Origin: Clostridium sp. Marseille-P2415
GTDB lineage: Bacteria > Bacillota > Clostridia > Lachnospirales > Lachnospiraceae
Direction: 5' to 3'
Assembly (NCBI RefSeq): GCF_900155545.1
Contig: NZ_LT732526.1
Coordinates: 3,172,013 to 3,236,012, forward strand
Length of the DNA stretch: 64,000 nt
Made by a program: the position numbers and the translations under genes. Below are positions 53,584 through 62,041 of the stretch, piece by piece. How positions within the stretch are numbered: position 1 is the stretch's first letter; each line of letters starts with the position of its first letter. The notes under the pieces are model-generated. The model made no database searches. It saw only the letters and a list, made by a program, of their open reading frames with translations, and had not been told where the DNA came from.

Positions 53584-54603
53584 CTATCTCCCCTCATTTC
53601 TTGCGGAATCATAAATATCCATCATGGTATAAAATGTGTTTTCTACCGAAGCCAGATCATTAAAATAAGCCTTTCCGGATTCCAGGCAGTCATAAAAATC
53701 CCGGATGCAGGCTTCATGTCCGCTGCCCCAATAGGTTTTTCCCGGCACGGACGTCTTTGGCGCCTGCCAGACAACAGTTTCTTCTTTTCCCTCCGTCTGA
53801 TACCAGACAGAGTTTCCTTCCAACCGCACAAACCCATTCTCGCAGACAAGCTCTATAAGAACCGGAACATCCGCGGCGTAAGCGGTGGTGGCGTAAAAGC
53901 TTGCACTTACCGGTTCCGCCCCTTTGCTAAAGGCCATATATGCTTCCAGAGTATCCTCCACCTCCACAATGCCTTTCAAATGATGGTTGCTCATGGCAGC
54001 CTCTGTCCTTACGGGTTTCCCCATCCAGCCCAGAAGCAGGTCCAGTGCGTGGATGGACTGGTTTATTAATGCCCCTCCGCCTTCGGTCTCAAGCTTTCCC
54101 CTCCAGCCGCTTTCCGTGTAATAGGAAGCATCCCGGTGCCAGGTCACAAAGGCCCTTCCGCCCTTTATCCTGCCAAGGGTTCCTTCTGCCAGAACTTCAT
54201 TTACCTTTCTGGTCGTTTCATTATACCGGTTCTGAAAGCAGATGCCTAATCTTCCTTTGCATCCGTTTGAGACCGTCAAAAGCTCTTCAAACTGCTCCCT
54301 GCTTATGGCAGGCGGCTTCTCCATAAATACATGAAGCCCCTTCTTTAAGGCCTGGACCGCCATAGGTACATGGCAGACATGAGGGGTACAGATATGAACC
54401 GCGTCTAACTCCTCCCTCTCAAGCATTTCCTCCATAGACCCATAAGCTGCTGCCTTTCCTCCCGTAAAACGAGCCGAATATTCCTCTGACCGTTCCAGGC
54501 GGATATCGGCCAGAGCACAAAGCCTGGCCTGTTTTATCTTATTCAGGATCATGGCATGAACTCCGCCGATGTTCCCGCAGCCGATTACCCCAACCCGAAC
54601 CAT
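53584..54603 (-). CDS. Gfo/Idh/MocA-family oxidoreductase (B)
   Basis: A 339-residue paralogue: VGVIGCGNIGGVHA, EKP in FMEKPPAIS, and ETEGGGALINQSIHALDLLL with the catalytic His. ATG 54603 is chosen because GGAGGTTATC precedes it; the open frame would add 33 doubtful residues. First gene of the operon, divergent from an AraC regulator by about 120 bases. The pair of paralogues suggests an oxidise/reduce couple on one sugar. Confidence 0.88.
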   Translation of the reverse strand: MVRVGVIGCGNIGGVHAMILNKIKQARLCALADIRLERSEEYSARFTGGKAAAYGSMEEMLEREELDAVHICTPHVCHVPMAVQALKKGLHVFMEKPPAISREQFEELLTVSNGCKGRLGICFQNRYNETTRKVNEVLAEGTLGRIKGGRAFVTWHRDASYYTESGWRGKLETEGGGALINQSIHALDLLLGWMGKPVRTEAAMSNHHLKGIVEVEDTLEAYMAFSKGAEPVSASFYATTAYAADVPVLIELVCENGFVRLEGNSVWYQTEGKEETVVWQAPKTSVPGKTYWGSGHEACIRDFYDCLESGKAYFNDLASVENTFYTMMDIYDSARNEGR

Positions 54604-54725
54604 GATAACCTCCTCTTTTCTTTTTATTGTTTCTATGATAAATTTATTATATACTGTTATTAACGCAATTTGTTTGCGCAGATTGACTAGAAATATGCAC
54701 AAATTGTCTATTTCAGGAGGACGAT

Positions 54726-55571
54726 ATGAAAAAGGAAAGCCAATACCATTACAGTGAATTTTCCGAACCCTTCAGTTGTGACTTTACGACCAGCCATATG
54801 GCCGGAAATGTGGATTTCCACATGCATAACAGCCATGAAATCTATCTGCTCTTAGACGGCCATATTCAGTATTTTGTGGAGAACGCCTGCTATGAAATGA
54901 ATGCCGGCAGCCTGATCCTGTTTTCCAACCGGGAGATCCACAAGGCCATCAACACTGCGAATGAAGCGTTCACCCGTCTTGTCATACACGTAAATCCGGC
55001 CTTTATCCGTCCATACTGCACCCCCAATACCAACCTGTTAGACTGTTTCCACCGGGAGCCTGCCATCGGCAATCTTGTACTGCTGTCAAAAAAGGAATAT
55101 GAGGATCTGGTTACCATGGCCACAACCATAGAAAAGGCAATAAAAAACCGCTGCTCCTACGGCAGCGATTTAACAGCGGTCACAACATTGATCCAGATCC
55201 TGATCCTGATCAACCAGGCATGGCAAAAAACAAGTTCTTCCCGGACAGCGCCAAGACCTCACCGGGCCCAGGCAATTATGAGCTACATTGATAAAAACTT
55301 AACAAATCCCATGACCCTGGATACCATTTCCCAGGCACTTTCCCTGGACAAATATTATTTAAGCCACTTATTTAAATCAGAAACGGAAAGCAGTATATTC
55401 CAGTATATTGTAGTCAAGCGGGTTGCTCTGGCAAAAGAACTGCTGTCCCAGGGCCACACGGTTTCCGAGGCCTGCCATTTATCCGGGTTTAATGATTATT
55501 CCAATTTTATCCGCACATTCCGCCAGACCACCGGCTATACCCCCGGACAGTTCAAACGGCTAAGCCGGTAA
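54726..55571 (+). CDS. AraC-family transcriptional regulator
   Basis: A 281-residue regulator: N-terminal cupin-type sensor (DFHMHNSHEIYLLLDGHIQY, AGSLILFSNREIHKA) and two C-terminal AraC helix-turn-helices (MTLDTISQALSLDKYYLSHL and HTVSEACHLSGFNDYSNFIR, FRQTTGYTPGQF). AGGAGG precedes the ATG. It is divergent from the oxidoreductase/isomerase genes and probably activates them in response to a sugar. It converges with the DUF6062 gene. Confidence 0.9.
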   Translation: MKKESQYHYSEFSEPFSCDFTTSHMAGNVDFHMHNSHEIYLLLDGHIQYFVENACYEMNAGSLILFSNREIHKAINTANEAFTRLVIHVNPAFIRPYCTPNTNLLDCFHREPAIGNLVLLSKKEYEDLVTMATTIEKAIKNRCSYGSDLTAVTTLIQILILINQAWQKTSSSRTAPRPHRAQAIMSYIDKNLTNPMTLDTISQALSLDKYYLSHLFKSETESSIFQYIVVKRVALAKELLSQGHTVSEACHLSGFNDYSNFIRTFRQTTGYTPGQFKRLSR

Positions 55572-55579
55572 AAATACTT

Positions 55580-56338
55580 CTATTTAAGCTTGTAAGCCGG
55601 ATCCGCAGGATAGCCGCCCCGGATTTTCTGCATCCCTCGCTGCAGGGCATCCTTCGACTGCTTCCAATCCCCCTCCCGGTTTAAATAGTCAAATTTTTCA
55701 ATGAACCAGTCTATGTCGCCGGAGACCCGTTCCATGTTCTGTTCCATGATCTGAAATACGAGCGGGTAGAATTCTTTCCGCCCGGCCTCATTTAAATATT
55801 GATCCGCCCCGCTGCACAGACCGGCAAAGTGGTGAAAGCAAAAGCCCTTGCCGTGATTCAGTTTTTCCCGGAACGCGGGATCTTTTTTATATAAATGAAA
55901 AAAGGTCGCCACATACCTCTCATAACGTTCCGAGTACCGGTCACAGATATAACAGGTCTTTTCCTTCCCGGCGATCCAGGCATGGATGGAATTTGAATTT
56001 CCTGTCTTTCCGGTAAGACGGTCTTTTAAGGAAGCCTTTCCCGGAGTGAAGTCTTTGAATTCCTCTTTCATCTCTTTGATCAGCTTTTTATAGTACGTCT
56101 TTAAGATCCAGCCATTTCCCAGGGCATTACCGTAATCAAACATCTTTTTTTGATGCAGCCGGCAGAAGCCTGCCTGATCGGTTCTTTCCCTGGTATCGCT
56201 TTCCATATAGGAAGCACAGGAACCCAGCACAAAGTCCATAAGCTCCTGCTCTGCCTTCCGTTCAAGAAAGCAGAATGGACATTCCTCATCCGCATCCATG
56301 GCATCATTTAATGGTATTTCATATAGTTTTTCCTTCAT
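55580..56338 (-). CDS. DUF6062-type protein of unknown function
   Basis: A 252-residue cytoplasmic protein with Cys pairs at the start (CPFCFLE), in the middle (CYICDR) and His/Cys motifs (FCRLHQKKMFDYG, GFCFHHFAGLC), suggesting metal binding with a repeated C-x2-C...H plan. This pattern fits the clostridial DUF6062 family. No catalytic role is known. No operon partner; the gene converges with the AraC gene. Confidence 0.72.
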   Translation of the reverse strand: MKEKLYEIPLNDAMDADEECPFCFLERKAEQELMDFVLGSCASYMESDTRERTDQAGFCRLHQKKMFDYGNALGNGWILKTYYKKLIKEMKEEFKDFTPGKASLKDRLTGKTGNSNSIHAWIAGKEKTCYICDRYSERYERYVATFFHLYKKDPAFREKLNHGKGFCFHHFAGLCSGADQYLNEAGRKEFYPLVFQIMEQNMERVSGDIDWFIEKFDYLNREGDWKQSKDALQRGMQKIRGGYPADPAYKLK

Positions 56339-56371
56339 GTTCCCTCATTTCCTTTCTGCGGAGCAAAAAGC

Positions 56372-56404
56372 GGCTGTGTTAAGTGTGCTTCCACCTAACA
56401 CAGC
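56372..56404 (-). terminator. Terminator upstream of the DUF6062 gene
   Basis: GGCTGTGTTA and TAACACAGCC pair exactly around a 13-base loop; the minus strand continues GCTTTTTG. It ends transcripts from the Fic-like pseudogene. Confidence 0.75.
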
Positions 56405-56435
56405 CTGATTCGTATCTCATAGTCTTTTCGTGCAC

Positions 56436-56919
56436 TTATCTTAAACAGTTCATAATAACACTAATCATCATTTCCTTTTCCTCCGGCTTCGATTCCGCAA
56501 TCATAATTGTTAATGCAACCAGCGTATAATCTTCAATCAGCTTATTCCCCTCTGAAAATAAAGCCCCATTCTTATCTAAAAATATTAAAACATGGTTGCT
56601 GCAATGCGCTTGTTTCCGTCGGAAAAACTATGATTCTTGGTTATAAGATATAATAAATTAGCTGCTTTTTCTTCTAATGTGGAATATAAATCATTGCCAG
56701 CAAATGTCTGGTATATATTTCCAATGCTTCGACAGAAGTGCCCTTGCACAATTCCTCCTCTTTAAATATGTTACCTATATGATAAGCAATTGAAGAACGG
56801 GCAGTATCAAATAAATCTGCCATTTGCTCCTGCGTAAGCCATACAGTTTCCGTTTCCGGAGTTATAGGTACTTCTAATTTCAGATCACCATCAGTAAATA
56901 AAACAATTTCATTTTTCAT
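56436..56919 (-). pseudogene. RhuM-Fic fusion gene, remnant with internal deletion
   Basis: The start (ETVWLTQEQMADLFDTARSS, IAYHIGNIFKEEEL) is the RhuM-type N-terminus. After ~55 residues the frame shifts; in another frame the sequence continues YSTLEEKAANLLYLI, HSFSDGNKRIAATMFLIFLD, the Fic/Doc signature HxFxDGNKR, and ends at 56436. The middle (about 150 residues in relatives) is missing. RhuM-Fic proteins are linked to toxin-like AMPylation modules. Inactive here, although the Fic motif itself is intact. Confidence 0.75.
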
Positions 56920-57030
56920 GCATCACCCTATATTCGCATATAACCACAATATTTTCGCTTTTGCTGTCAACTCACTATCTATTCAAGAGGTCAGCAGAAA
57001 TCAAAGATATCAAGACTCTTTGATATGAAC

Positions 57031-57720
57031 TTACACCTTAAACCGATATCCAACTCCCCATATAGTCTCGATGTACTGGGGTTTCGCTGTATTGAATTCA
57101 ATTTTTTCCCGGATCTTCTTAATGTGGACGGTAACCGTGGCAATATCGCCGATGGATTCCATATCCCATATTTTATTAAACAACTCTTCTTTTGTAAATA
57201 CATGATTTGGATTCTGAGCAAGAAATGTTAAGAGGTCAAACTCTTTGGTCGTAAAATTCTTTTCTTCCCCATTGACCCATACCCGTCTTGCAGTCTTATC
57301 GATTTTAAGGCCCCGGATTTCAATGATCTCATTATCCGGTGTACCGCTTCCGATCAGTCTTTCATAACGGGCCAGATGGGCCTTTACACGGGCAACCATC
57401 TCACTTGGGCTGAATGGCTTGGTAATATAATCATCAGCTCCCAGGCCCAGGCCCCGTATTTTATCAATATCCTCTTTTTTCGCGGAAACCATGATAATCG
57501 GGGTATTCTTTACTTCCCTGACCTTCCGGCATATCTCAAAGCCATCCACCCCCGGAAGCATCAAATCCAGGATCACCAGGTCAAAGTCCTCATGGAGCGC
57601 CAGATTAAGCCCTTCTTCTCCATTATTCTCGATCTCTACCTCAAATCCGCTCAGCTCCAGATAATCCTTCTCAAGCTCCGCAATACTTTCCTCATCCTCT
57701 ACAATCAGTATTCTGCTCAT
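57031..57720 (-). CDS. OmpR-family response regulator
   Basis: A 229-residue two-domain regulator: receiver with VEDEE, Asp52 in VILDLMLPG, MVSAKKED and YITKPFSPSE, and an OmpR-type winged helix (TATVTVHIKKIREKIEFNTA-like pattern, GVGYRFKV at the end). ATG 57720 is the start; its first base lies inside the kinase gene stop (ATGA overlap of 4 bases), so the two are translationally coupled but the kinase gene comes first. Targets unknown. Confidence 0.9.
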   Translation of the reverse strand: MSRILIVEDEESIAELEKDYLELSGFEVEIENNGEEGLNLALHEDFDLVILDLMLPGVDGFEICRKVREVKNTPIIMVSAKKEDIDKIRGLGLGADDYITKPFSPSEMVARVKAHLARYERLIGSGTPDNEIIEIRGLKIDKTARRVWVNGEEKNFTTKEFDLLTFLAQNPNHVFTKEELFNKIWDMESIGDIATVTVHIKKIREKIEFNTAKPQYIETIWGVGYRFKV

Positions 57721-59213
57721 TCCTGCATGACCTCCTGGTATTTTCTTAAAACAAAATGTATCTCCGTTCCAATGCCTTCCTTGCTGGTGGCCCATATCCG
57801 GCCTCCATGATCTTCAATGATCTTTTTAACAATGGACAAACCGATCCCGCTTCCTCCCTGTGAGGAATTCCTGGAGGAATCGGTGCGGTAAAACCGGTCA
57901 AAAATGCTCGGCAGATCCTTTGCCGGAATTCCTTTGCCGTTATCCTCAATCTCTACCTGAATGAAATCTCCCACATCCTTGATCCGGATGTTGATGATTC
58001 CCGTCTTCTTATCCATATATTTTACAGAATTGCTGATAATATTATTAATGACACGCCGCATCTGCTCTGCATCCGCAATGACCACCACATCTTCGTCCAC
58101 GTAATTAAAATATCCAAGTTCAATGCTCCGGGCCTCCATCTCAAGCCCCACTTCATCTACGCAATCCCTGAAATAGCTTGCCACATTGATTTTGGAAAAT
58201 GTATAGGGAATCTTATTGGTGTCGATTTTGGAGTAAAAGGTCAGCTCGTCAATCAGCTTATCCATGTCATTGGCTTTATTATAGATGGTCCGAATGTAAC
58301 GGTCCAGTTTTTCCGGAGAGGAAGCCACGCCATCCATAATTCCTTCCACATATCCCTTGATCGCCGTGATGGGAGTCTTTAAATCATGGGAAATATTGCT
58401 GATTAACTCTTTGTTCTCCTTATCATACTCGATCTTTTCCTCTGCGGACTCCTTTAAACGGATCCTCATCTCTTCAAAATCCTGGCAAAGCTGGCCGATC
58501 TCATCGTCATTCTCCACTTCAAGGGCAAAATCCAGATTTCCATCCCGGATCTTCTTGGTGGCGACCTGAAGCCTTCCTAAGGGACTTATCACAGACCGGT
58601 ATACCCACATCATCAGGATCGCGTCCGTAAATACGATGATCATGATAACCGCCATGAGCATCTCTGCCATCATGATCTTAATTTCAGGAATCAGGCCGTC
58701 CACATTAGAGACGATGAATACGCTCCCCTTGTCCCCATCCGGATACAGAAAATCCATCTGCTTCACCAGATGCTGGGTCTCTCCATCCAGATAGATGGCG
58801 CCATCAATGTTGCTGTCCATCTCCTCGTACTTAGGCAGCTGTTCAAAAAGCCCCTGGGTAATGTGGCTGTTTCCATCAAAAAAAAGGACATCCCCTTTGC
58901 GAACGATCATATAGGCATATTTGGATGTCAGCTTCTCATTAAGCTTTTCCAGATAATCCGTATCACGAAACTGTCCGGGATCACTTTGCAGAATCTGGCT
59001 GATCTCCTTTTGCTCCTCCCTGGTCAGACGGTTAAAAATCTGCAGGGTATTGCCCGATAGAAGATCGATCTGCTCTGTTAAATTATAGGCCTTTCGGAAA
59101 GCCTTCATCTGGTAACTGCCAAGCCCTGCCACCACTGCAAATATCAGAGTTAAAGGGATCACCGTAATGATCATAAAAGCCACGACCAGACGGGTTCTTA
59201 ATTTCAATTTCAC
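57717..59213 (-). CDS. Membrane sensor histidine kinase with HAMP domain
   Basis: About 498 residues. Two membrane helices (LVVAFMIITVIPLTLIFAVV and MLMAVIMIIVFTDAILMMWV) flank an extracellular sensor of ~150 residues; a HAMP linker follows, then H-box SNISHDLKTPITAIKGY, N-box NNIISNSVKYMD, and G boxes EDNGKGIP and GGSGIGLSIVKKI. A start at GTG 59213 (after GGAGAG) is preferred; an ATG 13 codons upstream lacks a binding site. The signal is unknown. Upstream gene of a kinase-regulator pair. Confidence 0.88.
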   Translation of the reverse strand: MKLKLRTRLVVAFMIITVIPLTLIFAVVAGLGSYQMKAFRKAYNLTEQIDLLSGNTLQIFNRLTREEQKEISQILQSDPGQFRDTDYLEKLNEKLTSKYAYMIVRKGDVLFFDGNSHITQGLFEQLPKYEEMDSNIDGAIYLDGETQHLVKQMDFLYPDGDKGSVFIVSNVDGLIPEIKIMMAEMLMAVIMIIVFTDAILMMWVYRSVISPLGRLQVATKKIRDGNLDFALEVENDDEIGQLCQDFEEMRIRLKESAEEKIEYDKENKELISNISHDLKTPITAIKGYVEGIMDGVASSPEKLDRYIRTIYNKANDMDKLIDELTFYSKIDTNKIPYTFSKINVASYFRDCVDEVGLEMEARSIELGYFNYVDEDVVVIADAEQMRRVINNIISNSVKYMDKKTGIINIRIKDVGDFIQVEIEDNGKGIPAKDLPSIFDRFYRTDSSRNSSQGGSGIGLSIVKKIIEDHGGRIWATSKEGIGTEIHFVLRKYQEVMQE

Positions 59214-59330
59214 TTTTTCTCGACTCTCCCATGCTTCTATACTGAAAATCATAACAAAAAATTTATATCACGTAAAGGTATTATAACACACATAGGACAG
59301 AGAATTTATAAAACAATTCTAAAATTTAAA

Positions 59331-59367
59331 GGACGGAGGCTCATGTCCGCTCATGAAACCTCCGTCC
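59331..59367 (-). terminator. Terminator after metK
   Basis: GGACGGAGG and CCTCCGTCC form a 9-bp stem; the minus strand then reads TTTAAATTTT. Confidence 0.75.
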
Positions 59368-59380
59368 CGAATATTTTAAA

Positions 59381-60568
59381 TTATAAATATTTCTTTAAAA
59401 GCTCCGCCTTATCAAGCTTCTCCCAGGGCAGATCCAGATCATTTCTTCCAAAATGACCATAAGCCGCAGTCTGTCTGTAAATTGGACGGCGTAAATCCAG
59501 CATCTTGATGATTCCTGCCGGACGCAAGTCAAAGTTCTGGCGAATGATATCCACAAGCTTCTCATTGCTTAATTTTCCGGTCCCAAAGGTATCGGCCATG
59601 ATGGAAGTCGGATGCGCCACGCCGATCGCATAGGAAAGCTGGATCTCACACTTGTCAGCCAGCCCTGCTGCCACGATGTTCTTTGCAACATAGCGGGCGG
59701 CGTAAGCAGCGGAACGGTCTACCTTGGTACAGTCCTTACCGGAAAATGCCCCGCCGCCATGACGGGCATAACCCCCGTAGGTATCTACAATAATCTTACG
59801 GCCGGTTAAACCGCTGTCGCCGTGAGGACCCCCGATTACAAAACGGCCGGTTGGATTTATGAAGAACTTGGTATTCTTATCCACCAGCTCTGCCGGCAGA
59901 ACCTCATCAAATACATATTTTTTAATATCTACATGAATCTGTTCCTGGCTTACGTTCTCATCATGCTGGGTGGATAAAACCACTGCATCCAGGCGGATCG
60001 GTTTTCCATTCTCATCGTATTCTACCGTAACCTGGGTCTTTCCATCCGGGCGGAGATAGGTCAGGGTTCCATCCTTACGGACTTTTGTAAGCCGGAGTGC
60101 CAGCTTATGGGCAAGAGCGATGGGATATGGCATATATTCTTCGGTTTCATTGCTGGCAAAGCCGAACATCATTCCCTGATCTCCTGCTCCGATGGCATCG
60201 ATTTCTTCGTCTGACATCTTGTTTTCCCTTGCTTCCAACGCCCGGTCAACGCCTAATGCGATGTCCTTTGACTGCTCATCTAACGCTACGATCACACCGC
60301 AGGTATCACAGTCAAAACCATACTTGGCCCGGTCATAGCCGATCTCCCTTATTGTCTCGCGCACCACCTTCTGAATGTCTACATAGGCATGGGTGGTAAT
60401 CTCTCCCATGACCATGACAAGGCCAGTGGTACAGCATGTTTCACAAGCCACCCGGCTCATTGGATCCTGCTTTAACATCTCATCAAGGATCGCATCGGAA
60501 ATCTGGTCGCACATTTTATCTGGATGTCCTTCAGTTACGGATTCAGAAGTAAATAATAATTTTTCCAT
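59381..60568 (-). CDS. metK: S-adenosylmethionine synthetase
   Basis: Makes SAM from methionine and ATP. A full 395-residue enzyme with [20 protein letters not shown] at the start, [16 protein letters not shown], the P-loop-like [20 protein letters not shown], and [20 protein letters not shown]. Expression is controlled by the SAM-I riboswitch directly upstream, a feedback loop on its product. Single gene with its own terminator. Confidence 0.97.
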   Translation of the reverse strand: MEKLLFTSESVTEGHPDKMCDQISDAILDEMLKQDPMSRVACETCCTTGLVMVMGEITTHAYVDIQKVVRETIREIGYDRAKYGFDCDTCGVIVALDEQSKDIALGVDRALEARENKMSDEEIDAIGAGDQGMMFGFASNETEEYMPYPIALAHKLALRLTKVRKDGTLTYLRPDGKTQVTVEYDENGKPIRLDAVVLSTQHDENVSQEQIHVDIKKYVFDEVLPAELVDKNTKFFINPTGRFVIGGPHGDSGLTGRKIIVDTYGGYARHGGGAFSGKDCTKVDRSAAYAARYVAKNIVAAGLADKCEIQLSYAIGVAHPTSIMADTFGTGKLSNEKLVDIIRQNFDLRPAGIIKMLDLRRPIYRQTAAYGHFGRNDLDLPWEKLDKAELLKKYL

Positions 60569-60614
60569 GTTGTCATTTCCTCCTCTATTTTACATGGGGG
60601 AATAACAAAAAGAA

Positions 60615-60636
60615 AAGTCCGCAGCAACGCGGACTT
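60615..60636 (-). terminator. Expression-platform terminator of the metK riboswitch
   Basis: AAGTCCGC and GCGGACTT form a tight hairpin followed by TTCTTTTTG on the minus strand, placed between the aptamer and metK. Confidence 0.88.
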
Positions 60637-60656
60637 GATTCAACACTGTATCAAAT

Positions 60657-60783
60657 CCTCTTATTGCTCGATTTCTCGCTCAGGTTGGCACCTTCCAACC
60701 GCTCCTTCTGGCTTATGCGCCATCATTCCGGTCGGGGTTGCCGTGACTTCACAGATCCTTTGTATCTCCATCACTCTGAATAA
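60657..60783 (-). promoter_or_regulatory. SAM-I (S-box) riboswitch of metK
   Basis: The minus-strand RNA has the S-box landmarks in order: TTATTCAGAG, GATGGAG, ACGGCAACC, GAAGGTGCCAACC and AATAAGAGG. TTATT and AATAA form P1. SAM binding should favour the terminator that follows, lowering metK expression. Confidence 0.92.
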
Positions 60784-60786
60784 GGG

Positions 60787-60815
60787 ATATTACGTACTTT
60801 TCATTTGTTATTCAA
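60787..60815 (-). promoter_or_regulatory. Promoter of metK
   Basis: TTGAAT and TAATAT separated by 17 bases on the minus strand, so transcription starts at about the first base of the aptamer. Confidence 0.7.
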
Positions 60816-60919
60816 TTGAAAGCTACATTTATTGCATATCTATTCTACCGTATTTTAAAATGGCTGTCAAGTGCAAATGCTGTTTTTCCCAGACTGCAGC
60901 AGCAGAAAGGGGGTGTCAA

Positions 60920-60976
60920 ATGGACAGCATATTTAAATTCTTAATTTCGGTCATGGCAATAGTAGCTGGACACTAA
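60920..60976 (+). CDS. 18-residue hydrophobic small ORF, probably cut by a stop
   Basis: AAGGGGG sits a few bases before an ATG opening MDSIFKFLISVMAIVAGH, then TAA. The same frame continues after the stop with ICKWFNYWLLE. One-helix small proteins reading ...AGxxYICKWLD are, to my knowledge, widespread in Lachnospiraceae, so the TAA probably replaced a Tyr codon. The ribosome binding site is strong. Function unknown. Confidence 0.4.
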   Translation: MDSIFKFLISVMAIVAGH

Positions 60977-61000
60977 ATATGCAAATGGTTCAACTACTGG

Positions 61001-61936
61001 TTACTTGAGTTTCCACCCCCATAACGTTTCCGGATAAAGTCCTGCTTCTTTCAGTCCCTGAATGGCATTCACTACCATTTCCTTGTCCTCTTTGTAGGTA
61101 ACGCCGTACCAGCGGTCCACGCTCTTTAATACGGAGACCTCTGCCCTGCCTTCCTTTAACAGTTCATCTACCACAAACGGGAGAAAATATTCGCATTTCA
61201 CCGGATTCACAGGGAGTTCCCTGTCTAAAAAGGCGGTGAACCGTTCATCAAGCTCGCTTAAAATACTCTTTGTAAATCCCCACATATTCATGGAGACAAT
61301 GGTATCTTCGCCTAATTCCGTCCAGGTCACACCGTCATCCTCCGTAAACTCCGCTCTGTCCCCGTGTTTTTCGATTCTGGTGCGCTCGTGAACGTCAACA
61401 AGCTTCCCCGCTTCATCGGTGCTGCATACGCCTCTTGCCACATGGCCGTTTTCCGTCAGGGTATTGTAAAGCTGATAGCCTGCCATGGCATACTGGTATT
61501 TCTCCCCGTCGGAAACCCTGGACAACCGGTCATAAATGGATACAAATGCGCCTTTTCCATAATAATCATCGGCATTAATGACTGCAAACGGACCGTTAAT
61601 GATGTCCTTGCAGCATAAAACAGCATGACCGGTTCCCCAGGGTTTCACTCTTCCCTCCGGTACCTGATACCCGTTTGGAAGCCTGTCAAGCTCCTGAAAC
61701 ACGTATTCCACCTGTACATGGGCCGCCATACGGTCTCCGATGTTCTCCCTGAATTCTTTTTCTATGGACTTCTTAATGATAAAAACAACCTTTTCAAATC
61801 CAGCCTGAACCGCATCAAAAATAGAGAAATCAATGATTTTATTCCCATAGGCATCGACAGGGTCGATCTGCTTTAAACCTCCATAACGGCTTCCCATGCC
61901 TGCTGCCATAATGACCAGAACCGGTTTCTCGTTCAT
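61001..61936 (-). CDS. Nucleotidyltransferase family protein (sugar-nucleotide type)
   Basis: A 311-residue NTP_transferase: the GxGxR-type signature reads IMAAGMGSRYGGLKQIDPV, NTP-binding continues with KPWGTGHAVLCC and AVINADDYYGKGAF. It resembles glucose-1-phosphate thymidylyl/uridylyl transferases but lacks their usual C-terminal part, and it is conserved in Clostridia as an uncharacterised nucleotidyltransferase. GGAGGTAAC precedes the start. It lies next to murA but with a terminator between, so a link to envelope sugars is only possible. Confidence 0.83.
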   Translation of the reverse strand: MNEKPVLVIMAAGMGSRYGGLKQIDPVDAYGNKIIDFSIFDAVQAGFEKVVFIIKKSIEKEFRENIGDRMAAHVQVEYVFQELDRLPNGYQVPEGRVKPWGTGHAVLCCKDIINGPFAVINADDYYGKGAFVSIYDRLSRVSDGEKYQYAMAGYQLYNTLTENGHVARGVCSTDEAGKLVDVHERTRIEKHGDRAEFTEDDGVTWTELGEDTIVSMNMWGFTKSILSELDERFTAFLDRELPVNPVKCEYFLPFVVDELLKEGRAEVSVLKSVDRWYGVTYKEDKEMVVNAIQGLKEAGLYPETLWGWKLK

Positions 61937-62023
61937 TGCTGTTACCTCCTCGAATTTACTAACCTAAGTATAATGAATGCTCATCAAAAGATATTTGCAC
62001 ATACAGCCCTGAAAACGGAAAAC

Positions 62024-62041
62024 GGCGGGGAACCCCCCGCC
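62024..62041 (-). terminator. Terminator after murA
   Basis: GGCGGGG and CCCCGCC form a GC-rich hairpin overlapping the stop codon; the minus strand then reads GTTTTCCGTTTTC. Confidence 0.7.

Noticed and set aside
53527-54069. 180-residue plus-strand frame opposite oxidoreductase B
   Set aside because: No binding site and no recognisable motif; the minus-strand gene is certain.
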